From Toxorhynchites rutilus septentrionalis (Eukaryota; Arthropoda; Insecta; Diptera; Culicidae), in the NCBI RefSeq assembly GCF_029784135.1, contig NC_073745.1:50150285-50214284 (forward strand): a DNA stretch of 64,000 nt, written 5' to 3'. Below are positions 11,943 through 22,485 of the stretch, piece by piece (position 1 is the stretch's first letter; the number at the start of each line of letters is the position of its first letter). A model generated the notes under the pieces. It searched no databases. It saw only the letters and a list, made by a program, of their open reading frames with translations, and was not told the DNA's origin. The position numbers were made by a program, and so were the translations under genes.

Positions 11943-12400
11943 ATGCTTAAGATGCTTAAAATGTATTTATTCTTGACAATTCTGCTTAAATGCGCCCTAA
12001 TCAGTGCTCTTCCCTTATGGTACAATGAAGGTAAGTTTGTCACTGATAAACAGCTAAAACAGTAAAGTTAAAAAGGTTGCTTATAGACATCTTCTGGAGA
12101 CACGAAGATCAACTGAAACGTTTGGGGATGTATCCACGAATATTTCGATACGGCACACAAAGTTCTCCTATATTCCAAGTAATCGAGCGGAAACCTCAGG
12201 ACTGGGGCGAACCAATCTATTGGAGTAACAGTTATTCGCAGGATGATTCTCGTCCTATTTTCAACACGATTAATAACTGGCAGCAGTCTCTTGATGGCGC
12301 TAATGCGTACCGACACGAAGAGGAAGAGTACGAAAAATTATTAGATGAACGTCTCTGGGAGATCGAACAAGAAACCGCCGATATAGTGTGGAGCTGGTGA
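11943..12400 (+). CDS. Small secreted Trp-rich acidic protein (two exons)
   Basis: Exon 1 is 11943-12030: MLKMLKMYLFLTILLKCAL followed by ISALPLWYNE, a clear signal peptide with cleavage likely after ISA. A 56-bp intron (GTAAGT at 12031, acceptor TTGCTTATAG ending 12086) restores an Asp codon. Exon 2 is 12087-12400. The mature part, about 110 residues, is rich in Trp, Tyr, Asp and Glu (FWRHEDQLKRLGMYP, PQDWGEPIYWSNSYSQDD) and ends in VWSW. No Cys remains after the signal peptide, so it is not a defensin-like peptide. It repeats the layout of its neighbour: a signal-peptide exon ending in phase 1. An initiator-like TCAGTT at 11909 could be the start site. The family is not recognised. Confidence 0.75.
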
Positions 12401-12437
12401 ATCTCATCTGAATTTTTTGAAATTCTTATATCATTTG

Positions 12438-12469
12438 AATAAATTGTTTCGACTGTACGCAAGAATAAA
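12438..12469 (+). terminator. Two polyadenylation signals after the small secreted gene
   Basis: AATAAA at 12438-12443 and again at 12464-12469, 38 and 64 bases after the TGA of the small secreted-protein gene. This spacing is normal for insect 3' ends. Confidence 0.7.
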
Positions 12470-13378
12470 AAGGTGTAAATATGGAGCTATCAAAAAACAA
12501 CAATAAAATAAAAATGAAGGATTGATAGTATAATCTCATTGTAATCATTGATATTTCTACTGTAGAAAATATCGCATTCATCAAATGTTTGCACTTTCTA
12601 AAATAAATTTTAAAAAATCTTGCATCTACATACAGCTACACTAAAATCGACCCTAAAATTTCAAAAAGTTACCCTATACAAAATGTTCACCACCTCGAAA
12701 AAACACCCTATGCCAAATTCCAGCTCAATCGGATCTAAGGGAGAGTGGCGCAAAGCGGTCAAAGTTTGAGTTTTTTGAAAATCGAAAAATCACCCAAAGG
12801 GGGAGTAAAGGAAATCGGGGGTTTCGAAAAAAAAATTTGATGCCAAATGTCTTAAAATGGCATGAAACGTCGAGATCTAGTGTCATCTCGAAAAAAAATT
12901 TTTTTGTAAAAACTCGGCACTCTGTGACTCTAGGTTTTTGACGTAGGACTACGTCTAACCGGAAGATATAGGGGGTGAAATGGAAATCTAGGTACTGAAC
13001 AAGTAGGAAAAATGCAAGATTTGGAACGCTTATAACTCGAGCATTTCTCAATAGATCGCAAAGGTTTTTGCATCAATTGATAGGAAATATATCCACGCAT
13101 CTATCATAACGAATAACATTTCATTTTTCTTGAGATAAATAATTGAATAATTGTGAAATATCAATCATTGTCAAAATGCACTTTGTGCCCATTTTTGATT
13201 GGTCCATTTTGTGCTCCTCAAATCGTACCGACAAAAACGGGCAACCAGAGCAGCAGCGAAATAGAATGAAGCATGATTGGAAAAGAAAAAGAAAAAAATG
13301 AACGAAACATTGGTCGCAGTCTCACACATGCGTAATTCTCGAGCCAGCCAGTCAGCTTAAAAATCCCCGCTTCGCTGC

Positions 13379-13799
13379 CGTAACGATCCTTTTCAGTCAC
13401 GTTGCTGGACGGGCTGGACGAGGGATCGAATGCCTTTCTCAAGGCAAGAGGGTGGAGGTGGTAGCGCTGGAGTAGAATAGAGTAGAGTTTTCAAAGGGCC
13501 TTTCTCAAGGCTAGAGACGAATGAACTGCAAAAGTTTAAAGTCTCTATAATACAATACCTTCCTTCCTTCCTTCCGTAACGATCATTCTTTGTGTGGACA
13601 CCGACTGGACAACATCGTTGCTGGACGAGCTGGACGGCGAAGGATCGAGTGCCTTTCTCAAGGCAATGGGGGCGGAGGTGTAATGCAGGAGTTAGAGTAG
13701 AGTTTTCAAAGGGCCTTTCTCAAGGCTAGAGACGAATGAACTAAAAAGTTTAATGTCTCTATAATACAAAATCACCACCACCACCATAACGATCATTCT
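13379..13799 (+). repeat. Two tandem retroposons separated by a 15-bp repeat
   Basis: The string CGTAACGATCATTCT or a close variant occurs at 13379, 13575 and 13785. Between the copies lie two ~185-bp units, each with 'gctggacgagctggacgg'-type 5' sequence, an internal CCTTTCTCAAGGC motif twice, and the 3' block GAGACGAATGAACT-AAAGTTTAA-TCTCTATAATAC. The first ends in (CTTC)n and the second in (CAC)n. This looks like target duplication around two successive insertions at the same site in an H2A 5' region. The same unit recurs at about 20625-20790. Confidence 0.6.
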
Positions 13800-13862
13800 C
13801 ATTCAAACCGTACACCACATCGGTTCGCATCACAACACATCAACAAACCAACCCAAGCAGCC

Positions 13863-14120
13863 ATGTCTGGACATGGTAAAGGAGGAAAGGTGGAGGGAAA
13901 GGCAAATTCCCGCTCCAACCGTGTTGATCTGGAGTTCCCCGCAAGGGTAGCTAGGCCGAGCGCGTTAGTACCAGTGCACCAGTCCACCTAGCCGGCGTTA
14001 TATAGTTTCGGCCGCCGAAGTGATCGAGTTGGCTGGTAAAGCTGCTCGCGACGATAAGAAAAACCGCATTCAGAACAGAACACATCAAGACAACAACAGG
14101 CAGTTGCAGCGAGTGGCGAA
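13863..14120 (+). pseudogene. Histone H2A pseudogene
   Basis: The ATG at 13863 opens MSGHGKGGKVEGKANSRSNR, an evident H2A N-terminus, then VDLEFP. The VGRIHRLLRKGNY part is lost. In a second frame AERVSTSAPVHLAGVI follows from 13955, and in a third AAEVIELAGKAARDDKKNRI follows from about 14009. H2A has these blocks in this order over roughly residues 1-95, so the copy is frameshifted, internally deleted, and truncated before the C-terminal half. It sits inside the GACGTAG-family element. Upstream DNA to about 13340 may derive from the H2A promoter ('cttaaaaatccccg' is TATA-like), but that is inference. Confidence 0.85.
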
Positions 14121-14297
14121 TGGCAAACGCAATCGCAAAACGGCATCAGGTAGCAGAAGAAAAAAGTTTGTTCTTTATACAATCTGCTTTGGTGGCAAAT
14201 CCAGAACATGGCGGCATCGAGGGCGTTCGAAATGGTTTTTTTTTTTTCAAAACCACGGTTACTAAGTTTTCTAAATTGGAACCATTCCATAAAACAA

Positions 14298-14313
14298 GGC
14301 GCTTTTCAGGGCC
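14298..14313 (+). promoter_or_regulatory. Degenerate histone 3' stem-loop
   Basis: GGCGCTTTTCAGGGCC resembles the replication-dependent histone mRNA stem-loop (6-bp stem, TTTC loop) with one stem mismatch. A purine-rich AAAAAAGAG follows about 16 bases later, where the U7-binding downstream element would be. It lies 3' of the H2A pseudogene as expected. Confidence 0.6.
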
Positions 14314-14502
14314 ATTAAACCTTTCAAAAAAGAGTTTAGGAAATACAGTTCAATGCTTTCTAAAACAATATCCAAAATAATAATAAAACACAAATTGATT
14401 TTTTCATAATTTGTTTGCCAGGATATGATGAGTATGTGAATTTGGCAGTTGTTCTGAGCTTATTGATTTTCACCAATTCTTAAATTGCTTCTAGATTGAA
14501 AG

Positions 14503-14737
14503 TACAGTAATTTACATTTATCTCGACATTTAGCTAATTGGACGGACCTGTAATGCGACATATTTAGGTGGACATTTTTGTAAACATAGAGTTCGGGTCC
14601 AAATTATGACCCCACATTGAAAGTCGACACTGGTACCACTGTCATCGCAAATGTTCAATTACAGGTTAAAATTACCTCCAATCCGATACTGAGTGGTGGT
14701 AATGCGACGTGCCATTGAATGTAATTTACTGTAAAAT
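14503..14737. repeat. Short MITE with 'ACAGTAATTTACATT' ends
   Basis: ACAGTAATTTACATT at the left is mirrored by AATGTAATTTACTGT at the right, enclosing about 230 bp. It is probably a small non-autonomous DNA element inside the histone-bearing repeat, lying between its two histone 3' ends. No target duplication could be fixed. Confidence 0.6.
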
Positions 14738-14779
14738 ATGTCACAAGCTGGATGGGAAGAAATTTTCCAACTGTGAAAG

Positions 14780-14910
14780 CTGTGGCGAGTGGCAAACGCA
14801 ATAGCTAAACAGGAAGGTTTAACCGAACAAGATGGGAATATCGAGTGATAACAAAAACACAACACCAAAGGTTCTTTTCAGAACCATCAACATATTCATA
14901 AAGAGTAAAC
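14780..14910 (+). pseudogene. Second histone-derived 3' end with intact stem-loop
   Basis: Positions 14790-14815 ('gtggcgagtggcaaacgcaa') repeat part of the H2A-pseudogene tail at 14110-14135. At 14870-14885 GGTTCT-TTTC-AGAACC forms a perfect 6-bp stem with a TTTC loop, the standard histone pre-mRNA stem-loop. AAAGAG follows about 14 bases later. This looks like a duplicated histone 3' region; which histone it came from is not clear. Confidence 0.6.
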
Positions 14911-16189
14911 GGTAAACTAATCCATTTTTCAGGTAGATAGGTAGGTATTCACGTAGGAGAAGAAAATAAAACAATATATTTAAAATATATATTTAATAAA
15001 AGCTGTTCCCTTTGTATAGTCCTACGTCACTCCGGTTATGTCCCCGACATTACCCACCCGTCTTTTTTTTTCGGCATGCGAAACGAAAAGTATGGTTTAG
15101 GGTGCCAATAAAAATAGTTATCTCGATTTTTCATTCGAAACTTGCTACGAAATGTTGATTTGCACAACAATATACCATATTCAAAATATTAGCTCATTCG
15201 GACTTCATTTACTGGTGTCGCAGACGTCAAAAATTTGATTTTCTTTTGAAAAACGAAAAATCAGCGGAAATCAGGATTTTTAAAACAAAATGTGGGTGCC
15301 AAAAGTCTTAAAATTGCATGACACGTTAAGATTTACAGTTATCTCAAAAAAAAATTTTTTTTCAAAAATCATTTTTTCAGACCAAGTGCCAAAAAAACCT
15401 TTTTTTTGACAAAAAAAATTTTTCGAGATAACTGTAAATCTCCACGAGTAATGTAATTTTAAGACATTTGGCATCAAAAAAAAACAATTTTAGAACCTCG
15501 ATTTTCGGTGATTTTTCGTTTTTTAAACAAACTCAAATTTTAACGTTTGTGACACCAGTAAATGAAGTCCGAATGAGCTAATATTTTGCATAGGGTATAT
15601 TATTGTGCAAATCAACATTTCGTAGCAAGTTCCGAATGAAAAATCGAGATAACTATTTTTATTATGACTCTAAACCATACTTTCCGTTTCGCATGAAAAA
15701 AAAACCAAAAAAAAAGTCCCAGAGTGTCGATTTTTGACATAAATTTTTTTTCGAGATGACACTAGATCTCGACGTTTCATGCCATTTTAAGACATTTGGC
15801 ACCAATTTTTTTTTTCGAAAACCCCGATTTCCTTTACTCCCCCCTTCGGTGATTTTCGATTTTCAAAAAACTCAAACTTTGACCGCTTTGCGCCACTCTC
15901 CATTAAGTCCGATTGAGCTGATATTTTGCATAGGGTGTTTTTCGAGGTGGTGAACATTTTTTATTGGGTAACTTTTTGAAACTCGAGATGACTATTTTCA
16001 TTGGCACCCTAAGCTACACCAATAGAGATTATTTGAGCTTAAACAGAAACAAGTTCGATGAAGAAGTTTAAATGTTTAGTGCTTTTGGAAATTGTTGTGG
16101 TGCTGTTTTTTTGGCCGACTTCGAATATCATAATGTAATCACCTTTGATTTTTTTTTTCTGCAACATCATGTCTTAACACACTTTTAAC

Positions 16190-16640
16190 GTAGGATTACG
16201 TCTTTCGGGAACATATTGGGGTACAAATTGAAAATCGAAAATCGAGTACATCGTGAAAATTGTCCAATTTCAAACACCTATTGCTCAGTCATTTCATGAT
16301 GTATTGATGAAATTTTTGCGTCAATCGATTTCGGCACTCCATAAAAAAATTTATATTGAAGAAAACAATATATGTCATGAAACTAACTATCGAACAATTG
16401 AAAAATCTCAACCCCTATCCTAACGGAAATACCAACTTCTGATTGGTCGAAATTGACGACACATGCGGCGGGTCCCTAACAGAGACATCAAAACCTAGCT
16501 GCCCGGGGGAAATCGACATTGCAAATACATGAAAGTAGCTGGAACTTTTGTTCCTACCGAAATGTGTGCCTGGGGGAAATCGGAATTGCAAATATATGCA
16601 AGTCGGGGGCATTTTTGTACTGAAAGTGAGGTGAGAGATA
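16190..16640 (+). repeat. Degenerate GACGTAG left end plus duplicated 'gggggaaatcg' unit
   Basis: ACGTAGGATTACGTCTTTCG near 16190 resembles the left terminus of the GACGTAG family. Downstream, 'gggggaaatcgacattgcaa' (about 16504) and 'gggggaaatcggaattgcaa' (about 16573) form two related tandem units of roughly 70 bp. No coding frame is seen. Confidence 0.45.
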
Positions 16641-16719
16641 CGATTAATTCTAGCAAATAAAATTTAAATTTGGAACTTTAATGTTGATTGCTTCGTGAAA
16701 TTTCATATTTCATATCAAT

Positions 16720-16978
16720 TTTTTTTTTTGGCAGACTTATCTCACTTCTTAACTAGGCGAACCTAGCCAGAATTTTCACCTGCCCCCGGGCTTCTGAATG
16801 CCAAAGGGGAATTTTTTTTTTTTTTTTTTTTTTATCTGTATTATAGTGATTTTCAACTTATTTGGCTGGTTCGTCACTTTTTACTTCCATTTTTGGAAGA
16901 ATGTCGGGAGTGAGAATTGAACTCGTGACCTTCAGCGTGAGAGGCATGGATGTTACCACTACGCCAGATCGCCTCCAC
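16720..16978 (-). mobile_element. tRNA-derived SINE, family C, with 13-bp target duplication
   Basis: Flanked on both sides by ATTTCATATCAAT (16707-16719 and 16979-16991). Read on the minus strand it begins GGAGGCGATCTGGCGTAGTG (box A region), carries box B GAGTTCAATTCTC, then 'gacgaaccagcc', and ends in A-runs. Two A-runs (T on this strand at 16720 and 16811) suggest either a longer tail region or a second insertion. A second copy lies at about 22160-22315. Confidence 0.85.
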
Positions 16979-17411
16979 ATTTCATATCAATGAACAATAA
17001 TGTATCGTAAACAATTTAGCACAAGTGTAAGTATAAAATTGTATATGGTAGCAGTTGTGTCGATTTATTTTAATTTTCATAAATGAAAACCACGGTGTGT
17101 TCCCGCTCGAGAACGGGTCGTTTGGTTTAAGCTGTCTGTTTTGTTGTGTTCATTTTCACCCAAGGAAAGTTTATACGACGAGAAAAATTGGAAAAGTAAA
17201 GAAATATTCGAAAAACTGATTTCCCATATGCTCTACATATCGTATTTGGTGCTGTTAGTCCAATTAAAATTCTCATTGATGCATATAGCATCGTGTTACG
17301 TTGGGTTTGAAGCGAAGATGGAAATGGGTTGAATAAACACTCAGAAAGTAAAATTATAAAACGAAAATTGCCTTTTCTATTTCATTTATGTTTTCTCTAT
17401 GATAAAGTAAC

Positions 17412-17602
17412 ATGTTTTTGACGTAGGACTACGTCTAACCGGAAGATATAGGGGGTGAAATGGAATTCTAGGCACTGAACAAGTAGGAAAAAATGCAAGA
17501 TTTGGAACGCTTATAACTCGAGCATTTCTCAATAGATCGCAAAGGTTTTTGCATCAATTGATAGGAAATATATCCACGCATCTATCATAACGAATAACAT
17601 TT
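17412..17602 (+). repeat. GACGTAG-family left end, 190 bp
   Basis: Nearly identical to 12934-13122, beginning TTTTTGACGTAGGACTACGT and ending at AATAACATTT. It is cut at 17602 by the inverted-repeat element that follows. The high similarity to the histone-bearing copy suggests recent activity or gene conversion. Confidence 0.75.
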
Positions 17603-18279
17603 CTCGCCTAACTTTTGAAAAGGTCCTATGTAACAAATGTAAACAAATCGAGTTAATGGATGCACGCTATTCGTTTTCAATCATTGAATGTATTACAAAA
17701 ACAATCGTTCACGTATCTATCGTCTTCATATTTTTATCGCCGATACAAAAAATATCCAATGTACAGATTCGGATTTTAAGCGCCCGGTTGTTACTTCGGA
17801 CGCTTCTTTCCTCCGACGCCCGAAACGTCCGAAGTAACAAAGCAGTCAAAACAATACGAAGTCGTACTCCGGTCGTTTCGAGTTTTTGTTTCTTACAGGT
17901 GTTCTTACCGATTTCAGTGCAATTCGACGAGTGATAACAATAATAATCTGCCTTTAGAATGAAATGCTGTTATTTGGATTGTTGTTTAGTAGTTAGTTTC
18001 AAATTCTTATCGTGCAACGTAATATGTCCAATGTGCAAATGCGGGTAGTCAAAACGTCCAATGTAACATTTTTCGCTCCTAGTCTTCAACTTTAATCTCA
18101 AATCACGGAACAACAGTTACAATTGGTTTTTCAGAGTTATTCTTGACTGTTAGTGGTGAAAGTAGCGATAAAGATCGAAAGCTTTTAAGACAATTCGCGG
18201 AATAATGTTTGGGTCTTCAACTTCGTTTTTCTCGAGTTGACGAAAATGTTACATTGGATCTTTTCAAAAGTTACGCGAG
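17603..18279. mobile_element. Inverted-repeat element with 'CTCGCSTAACTTTTG' ends
   Basis: The left end CTCGCCTAACTTTTGAAAAG and the right end, reversed, CTCGCGTAACTTTTGAAAAG define a ~677-bp element. ATTT on both sides (17599-17602, 18280-18283) may be the target duplication. The longest internal ORF (92 codons at 17656) has no recognisable domain. Confidence 0.6.
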
Positions 18280-18454
18280 ATTTCAACATCTTCATTACCA
18301 GTGTCTTAGAATATCAACAAATATTCACGAGTAACGAATATTTTATTTCAGTGTAAATGAATTCTATCAGATTGAAACACACTGCCCTCATTATATTGAT
18401 GACAATAACAAACGAGTTCATTTTGTTCATAACGCTGATAATAATATTTAGTAC

Positions 18455-18685
18455 AATCTCTATATCCGATCTATAAACTTTTACTTATTCGCGGCAATAA
18501 ATACACACACTCTTTACAGATACACGGGCCGGAGGTTGTGCAGTCCACTGATCATTCAACAAGAGCCAAAGGTTGTACCGCTCATGACAACTCTACACGA
18601 GCTTATGATTGCGCCGGCTAGTGACCATTCTATCTCGGATTCCTCGAGTCGAGAAGGCGCACCACGCTAGATTTGGGGTACATAC
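18455..18685 (+). mobile_element. LINE 3' region, left part (split by LTR element)
   Basis: Matches the reverse complement of 36975-37165, the region downstream of the LINE ORF at 37215-37670 ('gatctataaacttttactta', 'aacaagagccaaaggttgta', 'accacgctagat'). It stops at 18685 exactly where the LTR element begins and resumes at 23213. The left boundary is a 5' truncation. Confidence 0.8.
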
Positions 18686-18828
18686 TGTGCTATTCCATAA
18701 CTACTGGAATCTATTTCACGTAAAACTCCTACACTTCCAGACACGTCTATCTTCATTGAAAGGTTGAACAGAACTCCCTTTGATTACCTTTCACTTGTAG
18801 AGCTACACTCTAAATTCAGGATACCACA
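18686..18828 (+). repeat. Left LTR (143 bp)
   Basis: Starts TGTGCTATTCCATAACTACT and ends GGATACCACA. It differs from the right LTR (23070-23212) at roughly a dozen positions, so the insertion is not recent. Confidence 0.85.
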
Positions 18829-19058
18829 TCCTCCCCTGGCAGTAACAACAATGTAGCGGAAAATAATTTAGTTAACGAATTCATTTCGCAGTTTTCCAAT
18901 AGAACCTCTCTTCTTCTTTTCTTCGCTAACGGAGACTTTAAATCATATGATTAATAAGGTAATAAGGAACCCTCATGCTCCAAAGACACTAAAAATTAAA
19001 AGAGATTGACGTTATTTGGTTCGAAAAGAGAAATAACTCTTTTATAAAAAAATATATA

Positions 19059-19804
19059 CAGGGTGGGCCATTTAAAGTGGAAGCATCTGGCAACCCCATA
19101 ACTTTTGACAGAGATGTCAGATTAACAAATGTCATACCGCGTTGGAAGCGTCATTTCAGTACAATTTTAACCATGGACAATACACACCTAAACAACGCGC
19201 TGAAATTGTTCAGCTGTACATTCAAAATAACTTCTCAATTGTGTTAACTAAACGTGCGTGGAAAAATAAAAATAAAGTCAATGATAACCGATTTTTTATT
19301 GCCATTTGTTCGTGAAAATGAATTGGACAATTACTGGTTCCAACAGGACGGCGCTACATGCCATACAGCGGCTGCCACGACCAAATTATTGCGCGAAATG
19401 TTCCCCGGAAGATTAATATCGAAAAACGGCGATTATGACTGGCCACCGAGATCACCTGATTTGACGCCTCCTGACTTTTTTTTTATGGGGATATTTAAAA
19501 TCCAAGGTATACACTTGTAAACCAAGGACCCTGGCTGCGCTGAAAGATAATATCCGACAAGAAATTGCTCCCATATCGGCCGAAACATTGGGCAAAGTGA
19601 TGAAAAATGCCGAAAAAAGGGCACATTTTGCGGTCAATGACGTGACCGCCTCTGGTCATTTACGAGATATCATAATCAAAAAGTAGTTAGAACAAATCTC
19701 CTTGGACCAAAATAAATGAATTTCAAAAAAAATAAATTTAAAATTCCACTTCTTTACTTTGCTATTGCATAAACAAATCCTTCCACTTTAAATGGCCCAC
19801 CCTG
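19059..19804 (+). mobile_element. DD41D-type mariner relic, internally deleted
   Basis: The terminal inverted repeats (CAGGGTGGGCCATTTAAAGT and its reverse) are flanked by TA on both sides. It is a 746-bp deletion derivative of the same element as 49312-50226. It keeps about 20 N-terminal codons and the C-terminal catalytic part (WFQQDGATCHTAAATTKLL, then PRSPDLTPPDFFF), with a frameshift after FF. The DNA-binding core and the first catalytic Asp are gone, so it cannot encode a transposase. Confidence 0.9.
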
Positions 19805-20137
19805 TATATTGTCCGTCTCAAGTTCATTTAATTCCTAAAGCTAACCAAAATTATTCGCTTCATCAGCGTCAGCGTCCATCAAATCAATGTGTAATACCAT
19901 GATGTTTGAAAAATTTACATTCATTTTCATAGATGCTGCCATATATCGGTTCTCAATGTTTTCATCAATTATATAATCTTCATCGAACTAATCGTTATCT
20001 CGGCACATGAGATATCGATCACAAATAAACAAACAATGCATATTTTTCATAAAGATAGATGATTTTCTACATAAAACAAATTCTAAAACTTAACGACTAT
20101 GCTCAACCGCATGTAGACTTCTACACGCGAGATTTTT

Positions 20138-22160
20138 TTTTTTGACGTAGAACTACGTCTTTCATTAAGGGTGCCAAATCAGAAAATAGGTCACGTTTTT
20201 ATGAAATAAAGTTAACGTTAATAACTATTTTCGCCGCGAACGGATTTTTGCGATTTACATACCAACCGGAAATTCTCTAAGATTTGTTTGATATGCTATA
20301 CATTAAAATCCCATGGTGTGTAAATGGATAAAATTAATGAAAACTATTAGCGTTTCCATTTGCCCATACATTTGTTCTGTCCATATGTGTGCTTTCCCGA
20401 ACAGAGCTGTCAATAACGGGCAACTTATCGACGAGCAACGAAGGGGTAATCGTAAGGTTTAAAGTCTCCGTAAACAAAGGAAAAGATGTTAGAGGCGAAT
20501 GAACTGGAAAGTTTAAAACCTCTTTGAAACAAAAAGAAGAAGAAGGAAAAGAAGTAGAACGAAGGGGAATATGTGTCTAGGGTATAAACAGTGGCTCTCG
20601 CTGAGGCTAACTTTCATTTTTCGTGAGGACACCGACTGAACAACATCGTTGCTGGGCGAGCTGGACGGTGAGGGATCGAATGCCTTCCTCAAGGCAATGG
20701 GAGTGATACGAGGAAAAGTAAAGTTTTCCAAAAGCCTTTTTGAAGGTTGGAGACGAAAGAACTGAAGAAGTTTAAAGTCTTACATGTCTTAGTTTCGGAT
20801 TGAGCTGTGGACGCGACCAAATTACTGACTCGCTGATGTCTCTAGCATGGCAATCATTGCATCAAACTGACGCCATTGCATTAATGTTTTGAGCTACACA
20901 ATTGTGTGGGGAATCATCCAGCTAGGCTATCGTCAGCTCACGAAGAAAATAAATGTTCTGGAATTTTGGATGTGTTTTGGTTTCGCATGACGGTAGCAAA
21001 AGTCTCTCCACAAAGGATGACAGCTAAGTTGATCTAGACCGGCAATATTAACAAAAAGGGCGTCTGTTGAGAAGAGTTGAGAATTGCTTCAAGCCATCGA
21101 TAAATGGATATTTGTGAGCGTACGTGCGTGCGTTTTATGGAGGTATTCTAGTGTAGACACGAATTTCGGACGTTTTTTCGAGCTCCGTAAAAATAAAACG
21201 AAGAATATTTTTAGTATCCATTATATCATTATTTGTTTTTCTCTTTTAACAATAAAACAAAGATTGAACGGAGAAAAAATATTCATAGCTAGAATATTTA
21301 AGAGCTGATGAAGTGAGATGGTTTAAAAAAAGTAGCGTCATGGCGTACACGATTCCAGCCCTTCTGGTTATTTGAAACAAAAAAATCGAACAGATTCTGA
21401 ATCACTTAAGATGCCGCTATCGCATGAACCTCGGACAAGGTAAAAATAGGTTTTTTGATAAAATGGCGGCCATTTGAAAAGCAAAATGCGGTTTAAAGCG
21501 TTTTTTCTTACGTTTCCTGATTTTTTTAAAATAGCAAAATTTAAAAAAAAATATTTTTTAGAGGTTCATGCGATAGGGAGATGTCTGAAGATTGTATCCA
21601 TATAAATTCGACATAAATCGGTTCAGTAGAACTTGATATATCGTGTACGCTAGTTCAAAAAACTAGTTTCGAGAAAAAACGCGTTCCAAAAAATTATTTG
21701 GGGAATACCAAGTTATTCAATAAGTTAAAATAAGTTATTAATTTATTTGGGTTCGCGTGCCAGTTGCAAAACTCCCTTCAACTTGGATCGCATTTGCGCT
21801 AATCTTGATCATAATGAAGCAGATTAGATTAACAGAAAGAGTTTATTTCGTTTATTTAGTCAGCAAGAAAGTAAATGTCGATCTGGAATTTGATTGTGAT
21901 TTGGTTTCGCTTTCTCCATTAAGAATCATAACTGCGCTTATCTCGAGCATGTACTGTTCTGCGAGGACAAGAATGAATCATCAAACAAAAATAGTCAAAT
22001 GATTCCACAAGAAAAAAAAAATATTTCGGAGAACCAAACTGGTAGAATTTTGTAGCATTATAAAATAATATTCGCAGTTATAAACAAGCGACTGGAATTA
22101 AACTACAGCGTAGTTCTACGTCAACAATGCGGTCGTGTCTTGAACACAACCTCCTATAAT
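20138..22160 (+). mobile_element. GACGTAG-family element, copy inside LTR element
   Basis: The left end is TTTTTGACGTAGAACTACGT and the right end TAGTTCTACGTCAACAATGC followed by GGTCGTGTCTTGAACACAAC. A reverse-oriented copy occupies 24757-27187, and homology between the two stops at these points, which sets the ends. Inside are two retroposons (20470-20545 and 20625-20790), unknown DNA, and a TTAA-type MITE (21138-21690, one end deleted). TATA-like 'gggtataaacagtggctc' lies at 20580. No transposase is seen. Confidence 0.75.
21138..21690 (+). mobile_element. TTAA-type MITE, truncated copy
   Basis: Matches 61451-62182 and, reversed, 25478-26202 ('cgaatttcggacgttttttcg', 'ttctggttatttgaaacaaa', 'tagaacttga', 'aaactagtttcgagaaaa'). 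It lacks the last ~180 bp, including one inverted repeat, so the deletion came after the GACGTAG element was duplicated. Confidence 0.75.
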
Positions 22161-22315
22161 TTTTTTTATCTGTATTATAGTGACTTTCAACTCATTTGGC
22201 TGGTTCGTCACTTTTACTTCCATTTTTGGAAGGATGTCGGGAGTGAGAATTGAACTCGTGACCTTTAGCGTGAGAGGCATGAATGTTACCACTACGCCAG
22301 ATCGCCTCTACACTA
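22160..22315 (-). mobile_element. tRNA-derived SINE, family C, second copy
   Basis: Minus-strand copy of the SINE at 16720-16978 with the same tRNA-like head (GGCGATCTGGCGTAGTGGTA) and box B, starting from a T-run at 22158. It inserted directly at the right edge of the GACGTAG element, within the LTR element. Confidence 0.8.
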
Positions 22316-22485
22316 CAATCTTTTCCTTTCGAAATAATTTATTTAGCTCATAACAAACAACTGCCTCAGCTGCAGGATATCGCATTCCAATTCATTAATT
22401 GTTTACCAGTGCCACACTTTTTGCAATCATCTTTGGTCACCCCGTTTTATATTGTGAGCACACCGTCAACCGCACACCATGATAT

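Larger units (their letters stand above)
12936..15060 (+). mobile_element. GACGTAG-family element carrying histone H2A sequence
   Basis: The left end TTTTTGACGTAGGACTACGT is itself near-palindromic. The right end contains the inverted match TAGTCCTACGTCA (15017-15029), followed by a short block (CGGTTATGTC) that resembles the right end of the copy at 20138-22160. The flanks match the uninterrupted site at about 50812-50845, which defines the insertion to within about 15 bp. Inside are two retroposons, an H2A-derived segment, two histone-type 3' stem-loops and a small MITE. No transposase is visible, so mobility would depend on an unknown source. Confidence 0.65.
12636..16015. mobile_element. 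Large palindromic repeat, split by histone-bearing insert
   Basis: The arms at 12640-12935 and about 15715-16015 are reverse complements of each other ('ttcaccacctcgaaaaa', 'gagagtggcgcaaagcggtc', 'gatgccaaatgtcttaaaat'). An inner mirrored pair lies at about 15074-15375 and 15395-15700 ('tcattcggacttcatttact' in both orientations). The left half is interrupted by the 2.1 kb insert at 12936-15060. A related uninterrupted copy is at 50650-51560. No coding capacity is seen. Confidence 0.75.

Noticed and set aside
14020..14265. 81-codon ORF as a protein gene
   Set aside because: It is the broken H2A sequence (IELAGKAARDDKKN) running into a shifted frame.
16900..16978. tRNA gene on the minus strand
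   Set aside because: Head of SINE family C; repeated at 22240-22315 with the same downstream body.
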